From positions 1,736,001-1,800,000 of the forward strand of contig NZ_CP013438.1 in NCBI RefSeq assembly GCF_001718795.1: a stretch of 64,000 nt of DNA. Reading direction: 5' to 3'. The notes beneath the pieces are model-generated. The model ran no database searches. It worked only from the letters and a program-made list of their open reading frames with translations, and was not told the origin of the DNA. Positions within the stretch are counted from its first letter, which is position 1, and the number at the start of each line of letters is the position of its first letter. The translations under genes and the position numbers were made by a program. This DNA is from Burkholderia latens (GTDB lineage Bacteria > Pseudomonadota > Gammaproteobacteria > Burkholderiales > Burkholderiaceae). Of this stretch, positions 1 through 10,670 are shown piece by piece.

Positions 1-50
1 GCTGGATCCGGCGCAGCCTGATGCAGCTGAAGATATGCCTGGAGCAATGA
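1..50 (+). CDS. ECF RNA polymerase sigma factor, C-terminal end (partial)
   Basis: Only the last 15 codons are inside the window, reading WIRRSLMQLKICLEQ and then TGA at 48-50. A short basic and leucine-rich tail of this kind is typical of the SigK/RpoE-like ECF sigma factors that precede RskA-type anti-sigma genes. The stop overlaps the next start as ATGA, so the two are translationally coupled. The identification rests mainly on the following anti-sigma gene. Confidence 0.6.
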   Translation, partial: WIRRSLMQLKICLEQ

Positions 51-781
51 ATACGCCGGCCGATCACGATCCCGAATTGCGCTGCGCAGAATACGCCCTC
101 GGCGTGCTCGACGCGGACGCACGCCGCGCGCTGGAGCAGTCCGCCGCTCGCGACCCGGCGTTGCAAGCCACGCTCGAGCGGTGGCAGCGCCGCTTCGCCC
201 CGCTCGCGGACGACATCACGCCCGTCGACCCGCCCGCGCGAATCTGGACGCGAATTCAGCACGACCTTGGCTTCGCCGCGGCGCCGCTCGCTCGGGGCGC
301 CGCGCCGGCCGGCGGGTGGTGGAACAGCGTGCGGCTTTGGCGCTGGGTCGGCATTGGAGCGAGCGCGGCGGCGCTTGGCCTGCTCGCGGTCAACGTGATC
401 CGGGTGGACGAAGCACCGCCCCGCCCGACTGCCGAGGGCAGCAAGTACATGGCCGCTACGCTGGCACGCCCGGATGGCGTCGCGCAATGGACCGCCACGG
501 TCGACCTGCGGCGCGCGCGGATGGTCGTGGTGCCCGCCAACACGCCGCCCGTTGCCGCGGATCGCTCCACCGAACTGTGGCTGATTCCGCCGAATGCGAA
601 GCCGATCTCGCTCGGCGTATTCGCGTCGAATGCGCCGACTTCGATGCCGTTGCCGCAAGCGATCATCGCGCAACTCGATCCGCGGGCGGTGCTGGCAGTG
701 TCGCTCGAGCCTCGCGGCGGCGCGCCGCACGGTCAACCTACCGGCCCGGTACTCGCGAGCGGCGCAATGCACGCCGCTTGA
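47..781 (+). CDS. Anti-sigma factor, RskA/ChrR-like, membrane-anchored
   Basis: A 244-residue protein with a cytoplasmic N-terminal zinc-finger-like region (CAEYALGVLDADARRALE near residue 15), one transmembrane helix near residue 100 (WVGIGASAAALGLLAVNVI) and a periplasmic RskA-type domain (STELWLIPPNAKPISLG). Such proteins hold an ECF sigma factor at the membrane until a stress signal releases it. I chose the ATG at 47 because it overlaps the sigma-factor stop (ATGA); an in-frame ATG at 35 is possible. The N-terminal region lacks an obvious HxxxCxxC motif, so the class is probably RskA rather than zinc-binding ChrR. Confidence 0.85.
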   Translation: MNTPADHDPELRCAEYALGVLDADARRALEQSAARDPALQATLERWQRRFAPLADDITPVDPPARIWTRIQHDLGFAAAPLARGAAPAGGWWNSVRLWRWVGIGASAAALGLLAVNVIRVDEAPPRPTAEGSKYMAATLARPDGVAQWTATVDLRRARMVVVPANTPPVAADRSTELWLIPPNAKPISLGVFASNAPTSMPLPQAIIAQLDPRAVLAVSLEPRGGAPHGQPTGPVLASGAMHAA

Positions 782-1167
782 CGGTCGGGACGCGCGCCGC
801 GGACAAACCCTTCGCGCCGTCCCACCCAGTTCGTGCCTTCGCCATTTCGCGAAAAAGGCAGAAATCGGTCATACCACACAAGTCGACGCTCCCGCCTCGC
901 CGCGGAAGGATGGATCCGTGAGCGTTGCGAGAAACAGTGTCTCGTGCAAAGCGCGAGAGGGGACTCGCATGTTCAATGAAGTTCGGCCGTGACGGGACTT
1001 CACTTCGACACAATCTATTTTTTTCCGCAGGCGGTCATTCCTTGCGCGTATCTTGGCGGATACGCTTGTCTTCGCAGCGACATCGCGCAGACCATTCGTC
1101 CGCTTTGGAGGCGCAACTGTGAGTGTCTCTTCCTGATCGGCGGCCGCTTTTCGACCCATACGTTCGT
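782..1167. other. Intergenic region, no gene seen
   Basis: About 385 bases separate the anti-sigma gene from the convergent immunity candidate. Base composition changes from GC-rich to much more AT-rich across it, marking the edge of the effector island. I see no supported coding frame, tRNA or clear hairpin terminator here. Confidence 0.5.
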
Positions 1168-1794
1168 TTAGGGCGCCTCACCCCAGGGGTCGTAAGAGTA
1201 GCTTTCATCGATTGGTACGAAGTCAATACCTTTCAACGCGCAGCGCTCCACCTCGGCCTTAAAGTCACGATTGCAAACCAGCTCCATTGTTTCGGTGCAC
1301 CTGAACAAAACAGCGGAACAATCTTCACGCGGAACAAACTGCTTTATCCAGCTGTACATTGGAGTTCCCGGGTATAGATTATTTTCAGCGATCTCCTTTG
1401 TTTCCAAATCGCGGTCTTCCAAATACTCTGACTTTTGGCGATCAAGCAGTGATTCGTGATCGCCCGGTAAAAATATGGAGTAAACTTTTTGGCTGACAGG
1501 CTTCGCGTCCCTGACAATGTTTATGGGAATTGCGCGATAACGAACCCCCATTCTGTCACATACACCCAGAAACTCCTTCGACACATAATTCGTTTGCGCG
1601 CCGTAGAAGTCAAAATCAATCTGGACCGACGGATCAGACAACGTGAAAACATAGTCGTGCTTTACTTCGATGCCAAATGGATCGGCCACATACATAGGCC
1701 ATTCCCATTCTCCGCGATTCAATTCACCGGACAGATACGGCGGGCAACCTGCCTCTCCGGCGCGATATTTAACGACGTAGAAACGTGCATTCAT
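1168..1794 (-). CDS. Candidate immunity protein for the Rhs-AHH toxin (Imm11/Imm43-like)
   Basis: A 208-residue soluble protein without signal peptide. Its start overlaps the stop of the Rhs gene as TAATG, the usual arrangement of a cognate immunity gene. The C-terminal part (LVCNRDFKAEVERCALKG then IDFVPIDES) resembles the Imm11/DUF1629 family, which in myxobacteria sits beside AHH-nuclease toxins; Imm43 is an alternative. Base composition is clearly poorer in GC than the Rhs core, as is usual for recently exchanged toxin tips and their immunity genes. The role as antitoxin is inferred from position; the family match is by eye. Confidence 0.7.
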   Translation of the reverse strand: MNARFYVVKYRAGEAGCPPYLSGELNRGEWEWPMYVADPFGIEVKHDYVFTLSDPSVQIDFDFYGAQTNYVSKEFLGVCDRMGVRYRAIPINIVRDAKPVSQKVYSIFLPGDHESLLDRQKSEYLEDRDLETKEIAENNLYPGTPMYSWIKQFVPREDCSAVLFRCTETMELVCNRDFKAEVERCALKGIDFVPIDESYSYDPWGEAP

Positions 1795-4700
1795 TAAAGT
1801 AACCTTCCCGTTATTGCATCAATCGCATATTTACCGGACTCCAAGCCCTCGCGCGCCATATTTTGAATGCGCCCTACACCAAGCGCAAGTTGCGTATCGC
1901 TGAGACGGCCGGCAAGGAATTGTTGGTTCAACTTCTTTAGCTCGGTTTCAATGGCCGCAGTGTACTGGCCATGGTTCGACCAGTGTCCGGGTAGCTCGAG
2001 CGTTTGCGCTAGCTTCGAGCTACCGGGCAGGAATATGCCATTGGACGCGCCATCACCATCGAAACCCATACCGCGCAACCGATTGAACATGGCTGCATAG
2101 TCGGGATGCTTCATGAGCTCTTCGGGAATCAAGTGATGGTTCGCCATACCATCACCAGAACGCGCGCCCATATTGTTCCCGAGCTTCGTCGAGCACCACC
2201 CCATCGGATCGACCAGGGTCAACGGGTTCGCGGCATATGCGTACAGATTTTCGCCGCCCAGCAGCCCGATCGGATCATGATTGATGAACCGCCCAACATC
2301 CGGATCGTAGTACCGGAACGTGTTGTAGTGAAGTCCGGTGCTGTCATCGGCATATTGTCCGGCATAGCGCAGGGGCTGGTCGGTCCGGGCCGTAGTCGAT
2401 TGCCGACTCCCCGGCTCGACCTTGCCCCAGGCCGAATATTGCCCGGCCCATGTCAACCCGCCCGACTCGTCGGTCATTTCCAGCGGCGCCCCCACTAGGT
2501 CGGTATGGAAGTGGTAGATCCGGGAAGTCCGCTTCGCGGTGTCGATCGCTGCGGCCGCAAGTGCCTCCGCCAGCACCGCGTCGACGCGCGCGGCGGGCGA
2601 GTACGGCTCGCCAGGGCTGTACACATAGCTGCTCACCCCGGTTTCGCGGACCTCCTGCGCAAGTCTCAGCCCCTCCCATACGAACCGCTTCGTCTCGGTG
2701 CGCTGCTTCACGCCGCGGATGTCGAAAAACGTATCGGACTTCGCGATGCGCCGACCGAGAGGATCGTAAGCGAAGCGCGATTCCACAACGCCGCGCGCGT
2801 CCTGCGTGCGCACCGCGATCAACCGATCCTGCCCGTCGTACGTAAAGCGCTGCGTCCGGTTCGCGCCCCGCATCTTGGCCACCAGATTGCCGAATGCATC
2901 GTATTCGAACCGCAGATCCTGCCACATTCGCAGACGGTTGCCTTCGACATATCCGCGGCTTCTGCGCTGCACATCGTCGAGCATGTTACCGGCGGCATCC
3001 CACGCGAACTCCTCTAGCTGTCGGTCCAACATGTTCACGCGTCGAGTCAGCCGTCCAGCCGGGTCGTAGTTGTACTGCGTGCTGCCGCGCAGGTTGTCAC
3101 TCGTTTCGATCAGTTCGCCGGCGGCATCGTACCCGTAGCTACGCCACAAATGGCCGCGCCCGCGGCCCAGCGCCTCGGGCTGGAAACCGGCGGACTGCCA
3201 GACCTTTCGGCCAAGCGGGTCATACGCAGAACGCTGAATCAGCCGCCCTTGCGTACGTGTCAGCTCGCGATGCAGGTCGTCGCGCTCGAAGTCGCTGACT
3301 ATCTGATCGCCGCAACGGATTTGATGCACGTGGCCTGAGCCGTAGCGCAGCATCTGCAGCGTCTGCTCGTGCGGCAATTCGAGCGTCATCACGTTGTCCA
3401 GGTCGTCCAGCGTGTACTGAACGGTTCCGTTTGCACCATGCTCGGCAACAAGGCGGCCGGCCTTGTCGTACTCAAACTCAACGGTATCCGGCGTAATGCC
3501 GAGTGCGACGCCCATGGTCGTCGGGGTGCGCTCCACCTTCAGCAGCCGATCTCCCTTGTCACGCTCGTAGCGGGTCACTTCGGTCGGCGTGTGCTGGACC
3601 TTCAGATTCCCCATCCGATCACGCTCGAATCGGACGGTGCGGATCGGTCGATTCGAGGTTGTACCGCTGTCCGGCGCGCCGACGATGTCCAGCGCGACCA
3701 GTTCTCCGGCTTCGCCGTACCCGAACCGCCGTTCGACGCCATCGGGACGTGTTTCGGTCGCAAGTCGACCGCCGGCGCTATACGTGAAGGCGTAGCGCGC
3801 GTGTCCCTGCTGTAGCTCCCGAAGCCGCCCCTCGGGATCGTAACGGAAGCGGGTCCGTCGGCCAGCCGGATCAATTGCCTCGACAAGCTGCCCCCGTGCA
3901 TTGCGCAGCGATTGTTGAATCCGGCCACCGAGTCCGACGTGTTGCACGACGAGCCCGGCCGCATCGTATTCGAAAGTTTCCGTACTGCCGTCGGGATAGG
4001 TGATCCGACGGGGCTCACCGGTTGGACGCACGTCATACGAGATGCGCTGCCCGAGCGCGTTCTCGCGTGCGAGCGGAAGGCCGAACGCATCGAAGAACGT
4101 ACGCGTTGTTTTGCCCGAGCAGTCCGTGTAGCCGACCAGCTCGCCAAGGCGGTTCCACTCCAGCGTTTTGCGGCCACCCCGTGCATCGACGTGCACCGTC
4201 GGCAGCGCGGTCAATCCTTTGGGATATTCGTAACGATTCTCACGGCCCAGCGGGTCCTGAGTCGACAGCAGCCGACCTTGCGGATCGTATTCGGCACGCC
4301 AGGCGCCCCCATCAGCCCCGATGATCTCCACGGGCCGCATGCTGTTGCCGTCATAGCGGGTACGCGTCGTGCGCCCGAGCGGATCGGTTTCCGCGACGAT
4401 CCGGCCGGCGTCGTCGTATTCGAACTGGACCGTCCGCTCGCCCGGCAGCATGAGCATCGTCGGCATACCCGCATCGTTGTACTTGACCCGATAGAAGCCA
4501 CCGTCGAGGTCGGTGTACTCGATGATCTGAAACGCAGCGTCGAAACGCCAATGCGTGGTACGGCCGTCGGCAAGCCGAACGCGAGTTTGCCGACCGTTGA
4601 CGTCGTACTCGAAGGTCCAGTGTTCACCCTCGCTGGTGTTCGTCTCGACGACGCGCTGCTGTCCTTCGATCATTGACCACACGTAGCTCGACGTGAAGCC

Positions 4701-6059
4701 CAGCGCATTGGAATGACTCGTCATCAGGCCGTCGGCATACCTGAATCGGCGCACGATTGCTCCGTTTGCATCCGTCACAGAGGCTAGTTGGCCGTTTTGG
4801 TCGTACCCGTAGGTGACAGCAACCCGGCGCTCGTCACCGTGAACGAGTGTGACCACGCCAAGGCGGCCGTGCTCCGGTTCATAATCGAGCGCAGCCTGCA
4901 GGCCGCCGCACGTCTGGATTTCGGTGACGCGGCCACGGCTGTCTCGCTCGAACTGGTACCACTGCCCTGCCTGATCCTCGATGCGGCGCACCCAGGCGAT
5001 GCGGCTGGAATCCGGATCGTATCGGCCGAAGTCGAAATATGTCTCGCCGACGTCGCGCAGGATGTAGCGGCCGTCGGGTGCGCAGACCAAGTAGAGCTGG
5101 TCAGCCTCGCTGAATGCCGCCTGCCCCGCACGCAGCAATGGAAATCCGCTTTCTCGCCCCTGAGCGTCGGTGTACCAGAGGCGTCCGTCTCGCGCCTGGA
5201 GTCGAAGCTCCCACGGCAGGACCCAGCCGCGGCCGAGCGAGCCCACGTAGTCGAGGCTGCTCGAATAGAATCGCTTAATCGCGACCGGCATCGGGCTTGG
5301 GATCACGTAGTCGGTTTCTGATTCGGCCAACAGAATCTTACGCCCGGTCGTGACGTCGACCGGGTTGCCGAACATCCCGCCGATCGCCTTGTTGATCGCG
5401 GGACCGGCTACGTAGCGCCCCACTGCTTCGCCCAACACATAACCGCCGATGAATTTGGCTGCGCACGGTAGCACTGCCCGCGACAGGCCGCCGGCCTGCC
5501 TCAGCAGTCCGCCTAGGCCGCCTACCAGCCCTGCCAGAGCAAACGCCCAATCCGTTGCGGTCCGAAGCCACGGCGGCACCTCATCGGCGACGGGGAGATA
5601 CGTCTGCGTGCCGCCGTGGAAGAATGTGTCGTGCGAGCCGTCGCCGATCGTGGCGCCGCAAGTGGTTTTGTCGTCCTTGCGTGCGGCGGGCCGACCGTTG
5701 ATGAAGATGTTCGTCGAGCCCTGCGCGACCAGAGGTATGGGATTGTGCTTGGTGCATGCCACGCCGCTTAGCGTTGCATAGGCGGCCGGCTTCCCGTTCA
5801 CATAGACGTCCGACGAGCCAGTGACGATGTTGCCGGACGGCGAGCTGAACATCCGGCCAACCGCCTCTCCTAATGAAAGCAGCACCTGCGCGCCGATCCC
5901 AGCCGCCATGCCGGCGAGCAGCGCGACACCGAAACCGCATGTGAACGTAGCGAATGCGACGGCGGCGATGAGCGCGATTCCCAGGACAGCGCCGACGAGA
6001 AAGCCCGTGAGCGCACTGGTGTGCTCGATCGGGTCAGTGACGCGTGCGGCTTCGTACAT
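1794..6059 (-). CDS. PAAR-Rhs type VI effector with C-terminal AHH nuclease
   Basis: A 1421-residue polymorphic toxin. The N-terminus has paired hydrophobic segments (residues 15-65) followed by a PAAR-like spike domain ([14 protein letters not shown] to [20 protein letters not shown], about 75-150) and a second hydrophobic segment. The middle is a long YD/Rhs repeat shell ending in the core signature [11 protein letters not shown]. The last ~130 residues are variable and carry [10 protein letters not shown] and GHWSNHGQY, the hallmark of AHH (HNH/Endo VII-fold) DNases. I place the start at ATG 6059 ([10 protein letters not shown]) with a purine-rich ribosome site; an upstream in-frame start would overlap the chaperone gene. 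It probably loads on the VgrG tip and delivers a nuclease to rival cells. Confidence 0.92.
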   Translation of the reverse strand: MYEAARVTDPIEHTSALTGFLVGAVLGIALIAAVAFATFTCGFGVALLAGMAAGIGAQVLLSLGEAVGRMFSSPSGNIVTGSSDVYVNGKPAAYATLSGVACTKHNPIPLVAQGSTNIFINGRPAARKDDKTTCGATIGDGSHDTFFHGGTQTYLPVADEVPPWLRTATDWAFALAGLVGGLGGLLRQAGGLSRAVLPCAAKFIGGYVLGEAVGRYVAGPAINKAIGGMFGNPVDVTTGRKILLAESETDYVIPSPMPVAIKRFYSSSLDYVGSLGRGWVLPWELRLQARDGRLWYTDAQGRESGFPLLRAGQAAFSEADQLYLVCAPDGRYILRDVGETYFDFGRYDPDSSRIAWVRRIEDQAGQWYQFERDSRGRVTEIQTCGGLQAALDYEPEHGRLGVVTLVHGDERRVAVTYGYDQNGQLASVTDANGAIVRRFRYADGLMTSHSNALGFTSSYVWSMIEGQQRVVETNTSEGEHWTFEYDVNGRQTRVRLADGRTTHWRFDAAFQIIEYTDLDGGFYRVKYNDAGMPTMLMLPGERTVQFEYDDAGRIVAETDPLGRTTRTRYDGNSMRPVEIIGADGGAWRAEYDPQGRLLSTQDPLGRENRYEYPKGLTALPTVHVDARGGRKTLEWNRLGELVGYTDCSGKTTRTFFDAFGLPLARENALGQRISYDVRPTGEPRRITYPDGSTETFEYDAAGLVVQHVGLGGRIQQSLRNARGQLVEAIDPAGRRTRFRYDPEGRLRELQQGHARYAFTYSAGGRLATETRPDGVERRFGYGEAGELVALDIVGAPDSGTTSNRPIRTVRFERDRMGNLKVQHTPTEVTRYERDKGDRLLKVERTPTTMGVALGITPDTVEFEYDKAGRLVAEHGANGTVQYTLDDLDNVMTLELPHEQTLQMLRYGSGHVHQIRCGDQIVSDFERDDLHRELTRTQGRLIQRSAYDPLGRKVWQSAGFQPEALGRGRGHLWRSYGYDAAGELIETSDNLRGSTQYNYDPAGRLTRRVNMLDRQLEEFAWDAAGNMLDDVQRRSRGYVEGNRLRMWQDLRFEYDAFGNLVAKMRGANRTQRFTYDGQDRLIAVRTQDARGVVESRFAYDPLGRRIAKSDTFFDIRGVKQRTETKRFVWEGLRLAQEVRETGVSSYVYSPGEPYSPAARVDAVLAEALAAAAIDTAKRTSRIYHFHTDLVGAPLEMTDESGGLTWAGQYSAWGKVEPGSRQSTTARTDQPLRYAGQYADDSTGLHYNTFRYYDPDVGRFINHDPIGLLGGENLYAYAANPLTLVDPMGWCSTKLGNNMGARSGDGMANHHLIPEELMKHPDYAAMFNRLRGMGFDGDGASNGIFLPGSSKLAQTLELPGHWSNHGQYTAAIETELKKLNQQFLAGRLSDTQLALGVGRIQNMAREGLESGKYAIDAITGRLL

Positions 6060-6079
6060 TCTTCGGCCCTTTCTAGTTG

Positions 6080-6538
6080 TTATGCTGTTTCCGGCTCGGC
6101 TGGCAGGTAACCCTCGAGCCAATTCCGCCAGAGGGCATCGAACGATTCGCCGAAGCTCTTCGCACTCGATGCCGTGAAAATCAGTACACGACCGGGCGCC
6201 ACGATAAACGCCGCTTGCCGTTGAAAGACCATCTTTGCGCCATTACGGTACGCCGTGTCAATGCGCTCACCGGGCATGGCGTCCACCTCTGGCCCAAGAC
6301 GTTCGGCTTGGCGTGAGATCAGCCGATGGCCTTGCAAACGCGACTTGAGCATCGCCAGCTGGCGGTCGATGTAGGGTGCCAGGGTTTCGCCGTCCTTGAG
6401 CCAGTCACGCGCGATGCTGAGGTTCGGCTGCGTCGCGAGGTCGGTGGGAACGAATAGATTGGTCGTACGATCCTCGAAGCCATCCGGCAGGACTATGCTG
6501 CCTTCGTGAATCCGGATGCGGTTGTCGGAATCGTTCAT
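6080..6538 (-). CDS. EagR-type Rhs effector chaperone (DUF1795)
   Basis: A 152-residue cytoplasmic protein of the DUF1795/DcrB-like fold ([20 protein letters not shown] at the N-terminus). EagR/EagT6 chaperones bind and shield the N-terminal transmembrane segments of Rhs or PAAR effectors before loading on the type VI spike. It lies 20 bases upstream of an Rhs protein that has exactly such segments, so the pairing is strong. Length matches the family (about 140-150 residues). Confidence 0.88.
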   Translation of the reverse strand: MNDSDNRIRIHEGSIVLPDGFEDRTTNLFVPTDLATQPNLSIARDWLKDGETLAPYIDRQLAMLKSRLQGHRLISRQAERLGPEVDAMPGERIDTAYRNGAKMVFQRQAAFIVAPGRVLIFTASSAKSFGESFDALWRNWLEGYLPAEPETA

Positions 6539-6650
6539 GCGGAAGATCTCGTGAAACGTGGAAGTCGGAAGATGTCAGGGTCCGTCGGTATGCCTCGGCA
6601 ACGCTCTCTGCTCGGCAGCGCACCGACGGCGTCCCGGCTGAAACGCAAGT

Positions 6651-7520
6651 TCAATCGGTCTGGCCCGCGGGTGTCACGACTTTTTCGCCGCGCGCACGCA
6701 TGGCCATTCGTTGCGCCTTCGGATCGATCGGCGGCCACGGCGCGCCAGCCGCGACGATCCTGCGGCGGATTGCTTCGACGCGCGCACGCGCCGGGGAATC
6801 GGGCGCCGTGTGCTTTTCCATCGTGTTCTGCAGTACCCAGCCGTACGAAACGCCCAGCTGGTTGGCCACCTTCGGGTCAGCGCCGTGCGCGAGCAGATAA
6901 TCGACTGCATCCCACTGTTGGAGCGACGTCGCATCGAAGATGGCTGTCGCGCCGAGTGAGTCGCGAAGGTTCACGTTCGCCTTGTGTTCGACCAACAGCT
7001 TCAGTTGTGGCAGGAGTTTGTTTTCCGCGACTTCGAAAATCATCGGCGTATCGCCGCTAGGCCGCCAGTTGGGATCGAGACCACCGTCCAGCAGCACGCG
7101 AAGCAAGTTCGGCGTGTCGGCGTGCAGCGCGGCATAGACGACCGTCCCACCGCTAGCGCCGACCGGCGCCTTGGGATCTGCGCCGTTCTTGAGAAGCGTC
7201 GCAATAATCTGGTAGCGCGGGTTTGCAGCATCGTTCTTGACCGGGACGATCTCCTGCACGGCATACGACAAAAGAGTCGTATTCTTCGCGCCCGGGGCAT
7301 TCAGGTCGGTCTTCGGCGCGAGCTGCTGAACGCGGGCAAGATCGCCGTCATGAATGGCCTGAGCCAACGTGAGCTGCTGCCCCGAAAAGAAGTCTTCCGG
7401 TGCGTATCGTTTGAAGCCAGCCATGTTCGTCCCTTGCGCTTGAGTGGGCCACCAGAGCGGCGAGGTCACTCCAATGAGTGCCGCAACCGTGCCGGCAGTT
7501 ATCGCTTTCTTGAATTGCAT
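6651..7520 (-). CDS. Exported ankyrin-repeat protein, candidate immunity to the VgrG-lipase
   Basis: A 289-residue protein with an N-terminal signal or membrane-anchor segment (AITAGTVAALIGVTSPLWW) and several ankyrin repeats (LLKNGADPKAP, LLDGGLDPNWRP, LVEHKANVNLRD, LLAHGADPKVAN). The start follows the VgrG-lipase stop by one base, implying coupling. Lipase effectors act on membrane phospholipids from the periplasm, and their immunity proteins are exported. An exported ankyrin protein fits; specific neutralisation is inferred from linkage only. Confidence 0.78.
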   Translation of the reverse strand: MQFKKAITAGTVAALIGVTSPLWWPTQAQGTNMAGFKRYAPEDFFSGQQLTLAQAIHDGDLARVQQLAPKTDLNAPGAKNTTLLSYAVQEIVPVKNDAANPRYQIIATLLKNGADPKAPVGASGGTVVYAALHADTPNLLRVLLDGGLDPNWRPSGDTPMIFEVAENKLLPQLKLLVEHKANVNLRDSLGATAIFDATSLQQWDAVDYLLAHGADPKVANQLGVSYGWVLQNTMEKHTAPDSPARARVEAIRRRIVAAGAPWPPIDPKAQRMAMRARGEKVVTPAGQTD

Positions 7521-7521
7521 A

Positions 7522-10500
7522 TCAGTGTGAGGAATTCAGTTGTGAAACCAGATCCAGCTCGTCCTTCGCGACTTGCTGGTTCATCCCGGTCGTCACGTCT
7601 CCCATCATGTGGCGCCCAACAGTGGTGATGCTCTGGCCATCGAGCGTAACCGGGGTGCCCACCGCTTTGGGCATGAGTTGAGCAGTACCATCACTGATCG
7701 GCCCGAGCCGACCTTCCTGGAGCCCGGTCAATATGTCACCGTCGACGCGATAGGCCGTAATGTTGGTCGGTTGAACCGTCCCGCCGTACTGCGCGACCGT
7801 TTCGGGATTGAGGCCGGCCGCATTGAACGTAACGGCCGAACCACCGCTCGCCTCCGCTGCGGCAGAAGCCATCCCGCCGCCTAACGAGTGTCCGGTGAAA
7901 TCGACGCCTGACGCCGCGCCCGACTGTTCGAGGCGACTACCGATGGTCACGGCTTTCCGGTAGTACGGAGATTCATCGCCGAGTCCTTGCGCCATGTTGT
8001 TGCTCATATCGTCGCCCCACGGCGCGAGGCTCTGTGTGCCCTTGAACGCGATGGTTGGCTTCATGCTGTCGCCGAAAACCTTCGGGTCGGGCACATACAT
8101 TTGCGAACCGAAGTTGCTGCCGTCGATATGGAAGTTGTCGGGCTTGAGGCCGAACGCCTTCAGCGCCTCCGGATCGTTGGTGGCCACCTTCCATCCCGTG
8201 GGTGGCGGATCGTTCGGGTGGTAGACGTGATCGGCGAGCTTCGCCATTTGCTGCGCCTTGAGCGAGCTCGCGTATTTCGCCGCTGCCGCACGTGTCGCCG
8301 GATCGGAACTCGCGAGTCCTTCGGCGATCATTGCCTGCGCAGCGGCCCACTGCAGCGCAAGCGCCTGTTCGGGGGCCTGGGCACTGCCCTGGTTCAGGTG
8401 GATGACCGGTGCGTCGAGATAGATACCGTTCGCGTTCATGAGGATCGTCGACGGTCCGTGCGCCAGCTTTATGCCGTCCGGCGTCATCGTCACGATGCTT
8501 TCGCCGACACGAAACTCCATGCCGTCGCTGGCCTGGTGACTCTGCATCCCGGGGCCAGCCTTGCTCGCGATCGCCTTCGTGTTGATCACGTTCGCGGTGG
8601 TGTCGCGCGTCAGCGCGATGGTTTCGGTCAGCCCGCCCTGCGCGATCTGCTTGGTTTCGCTGCCCTTGAGCAATGAAACAGTGCGTGCGCCCGCTTCCAC
8701 AGTATGCGTTTCGGAATCCTTGATCACGGTCTTCATATCCTTCTGAGCATGCAGAAAGACTTCCTGAGCACCGTTCACGTCGGAAAACCGCAACTCGTTC
8801 GAGCCCTGCCCTTTGTGCGTCTGGCTCTTGATCCCCATCGTCTGGCCAGCCGCACCGTGGTAAGGATTGCCTTGCTCACCGTTGAACACACGCCCCACAA
8901 TCACCGGGTTATCAGGATCGCCCTGATTGAACGAGACCAGAACTTCCTGCCCGATCCGCGGAATCGCAGCTGCACCCCACCCCGCACCCGCCCATGGCTG
9001 GGACACACGAATCCACATCGAGTCAGACCCATCCATCTGCCCGCGACGATCCCACAGGAAGTGCAGCTTCACGCAACTGCCGTTCGTATGGATTTGCTCG
9101 CCTATCGGACCGACTACAATCGCCGACTGAGTTCCATGGATGACCGGCTTCGGCGTGTTACGCGGCGCGCGGTACGGAATTTTTTTCGGCAGAAGCGCGA
9201 ACGAGTTGCGGTACGGCATCTTCGCGGCATGTTGCGTGTAGTCGTTCACCGCTTCGTGCCGCACATGCAGGATCGCGTATTCCTGATTGTTTGCCATCAC
9301 GGGATGATTGGCTACCGTCACACTGCCGGCGGTGGTCATTCTCCATGCATAGCCGCCACCGGTATATCGATGCGCCTGAGCTTCCTCGGCCTGCATCGCG
9401 ATGCGCGCGTAGCGATTGCCGTCGTCACCGTGGTCATACAGCGACTGGTGCTCGAAACGCTCCGTTGCATCGAGCCGCGCGTGTCGCAACGTCTGCGGCT
9501 CAGCCTGTACGAGCATCAGGGGGGACGACGGGTTCTGATGATTGAAATCCTGGAACGTGACCTTGCCGACGCCGAAACGCCGGCCTTCGTGCAGTTGATC
9601 GATTCCATTGAACTCGCTGGCTTCACTGTCCGCATACGGCACAGTTGTCAGGCCGTCGATTGGGCGAAACACGAAGTTGGTATCGCCGATCACGAGAATG
9701 TGTTTGTCCTTCTCGTAGCGGTGCGTCCAGATCAGCCCTTCCTGCTCCATCAATCGCGCGCAAAAATTGTAATACGACTCCTGGTACATCACGATGTACT
9801 CGAGGGGTTTCTGGGCGGTCCGGATGTCGAACTCGAAGTCGGTGAACCCGTGATCCTGGAAAATCTCGCCGAGGATTTCACGCGAAGTCTTGTTCTGGAA
9901 AATTCGACAATCGGTCGAGCGCGTCAGGAACCAGAACCAGGGCACCACGGTCATGTGGTACTGCGTTACGCGCCCCGGATTGCCGGCGCGATCGAAGGAC
10001 GCGACATACCCGTCGAAATAGCGGTTATTTTCGGCACCTCCGGACATTACGATGCGTTCGAGTGTCGATTGCCGCGCATCGTGATCGAGCCGCAGCTTGA
10101 TTGGCTGGCCGATCAGATGATCCGGCGTGAGATCATGCTGATGCGACAGCAAATCGAGATGAATTTCCGGCAGGCGATTGACGTATTCGTCGATGACCGC
10201 AGCACCGACCAATAAAACGTCGGGCCCGAGCGGAGATTCGATCGTCACATACCGGTTCAGTTGCGTGAGACGAGCGACGCCGCCCGTTGCATTGTTGAGC
10301 GCATCCGCAATCGCAGCGGGCGTCTTGTTCATCAGCGAGAAACCGGTCTGCGCCAATTGCACCGCGCGCTGTACGGTGTCGAGATGGCCGGCGACGCCAG
10401 CAAGCGGGCCGATTTGACCGGCCACTGTGGACGCAATTGGACCGGCAAGGCCGCCGAGCGCACTCAGTGAGCCCAACGAATTCCCTCCGAATCCGCTCGG

Positions 10501-10527
10501 AATACCGCCATTCGGGGCGAAACTCAT
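7522..10527 (-). CDS. VgrG spike protein with C-terminal lipase domain (evolved VgrG)
   Basis: A 1001-residue protein. Residues ~60-560 are the gp27/gp5-like VgrG trimer region (ESPLGPDVLLVGAAVIDEY, then the OB-fold segment VLVSFNQGDPDNPVIVGRVF), followed by a DUF2345-like beta-helix. The last ~280 residues are an alpha/beta-hydrolase of the class 3 lipase type: nucleophile elbow FTGHSLGGGMA with the serine near residue 879, and a likely Asp (VDGDILTG) and His (GRHMMGD) nearer the end. It would be both the type VI tip and an anti-membrane effector. The next gene on the strand is its likely immunity gene. A complete T6SS apparatus is not in the window. Confidence 0.93.
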   Translation of the reverse strand: MSFAPNGGIPSGFGGNSLGSLSALGGLAGPIASTVAGQIGPLAGVAGHLDTVQRAVQLAQTGFSLMNKTPAAIADALNNATGGVARLTQLNRYVTIESPLGPDVLLVGAAVIDEYVNRLPEIHLDLLSHQHDLTPDHLIGQPIKLRLDHDARQSTLERIVMSGGAENNRYFDGYVASFDRAGNPGRVTQYHMTVVPWFWFLTRSTDCRIFQNKTSREILGEIFQDHGFTDFEFDIRTAQKPLEYIVMYQESYYNFCARLMEQEGLIWTHRYEKDKHILVIGDTNFVFRPIDGLTTVPYADSEASEFNGIDQLHEGRRFGVGKVTFQDFNHQNPSSPLMLVQAEPQTLRHARLDATERFEHQSLYDHGDDGNRYARIAMQAEEAQAHRYTGGGYAWRMTTAGSVTVANHPVMANNQEYAILHVRHEAVNDYTQHAAKMPYRNSFALLPKKIPYRAPRNTPKPVIHGTQSAIVVGPIGEQIHTNGSCVKLHFLWDRRGQMDGSDSMWIRVSQPWAGAGWGAAAIPRIGQEVLVSFNQGDPDNPVIVGRVFNGEQGNPYHGAAGQTMGIKSQTHKGQGSNELRFSDVNGAQEVFLHAQKDMKTVIKDSETHTVEAGARTVSLLKGSETKQIAQGGLTETIALTRDTTANVINTKAIASKAGPGMQSHQASDGMEFRVGESIVTMTPDGIKLAHGPSTILMNANGIYLDAPVIHLNQGSAQAPEQALALQWAAAQAMIAEGLASSDPATRAAAAKYASSLKAQQMAKLADHVYHPNDPPPTGWKVATNDPEALKAFGLKPDNFHIDGSNFGSQMYVPDPKVFGDSMKPTIAFKGTQSLAPWGDDMSNNMAQGLGDESPYYRKAVTIGSRLEQSGAASGVDFTGHSLGGGMASAAAEASGGSAVTFNAAGLNPETVAQYGGTVQPTNITAYRVDGDILTGLQEGRLGPISDGTAQLMPKAVGTPVTLDGQSITTVGRHMMGDVTTGMNQQVAKDELDLVSQLNSSH

Positions 10528-10670
10528 TCTTGTTCCTTTCTTCTCGTCTCAGGTTCTGCCCCGGCAGACCGCCAATCCGAGGCCCCGATACTCTAGGACA
10601 AATTCCGACACGGCGAAAGATGCTCGAAAGCACCTTTCAATTATTTTTCACCGAAAGCGCAATCTATTTA

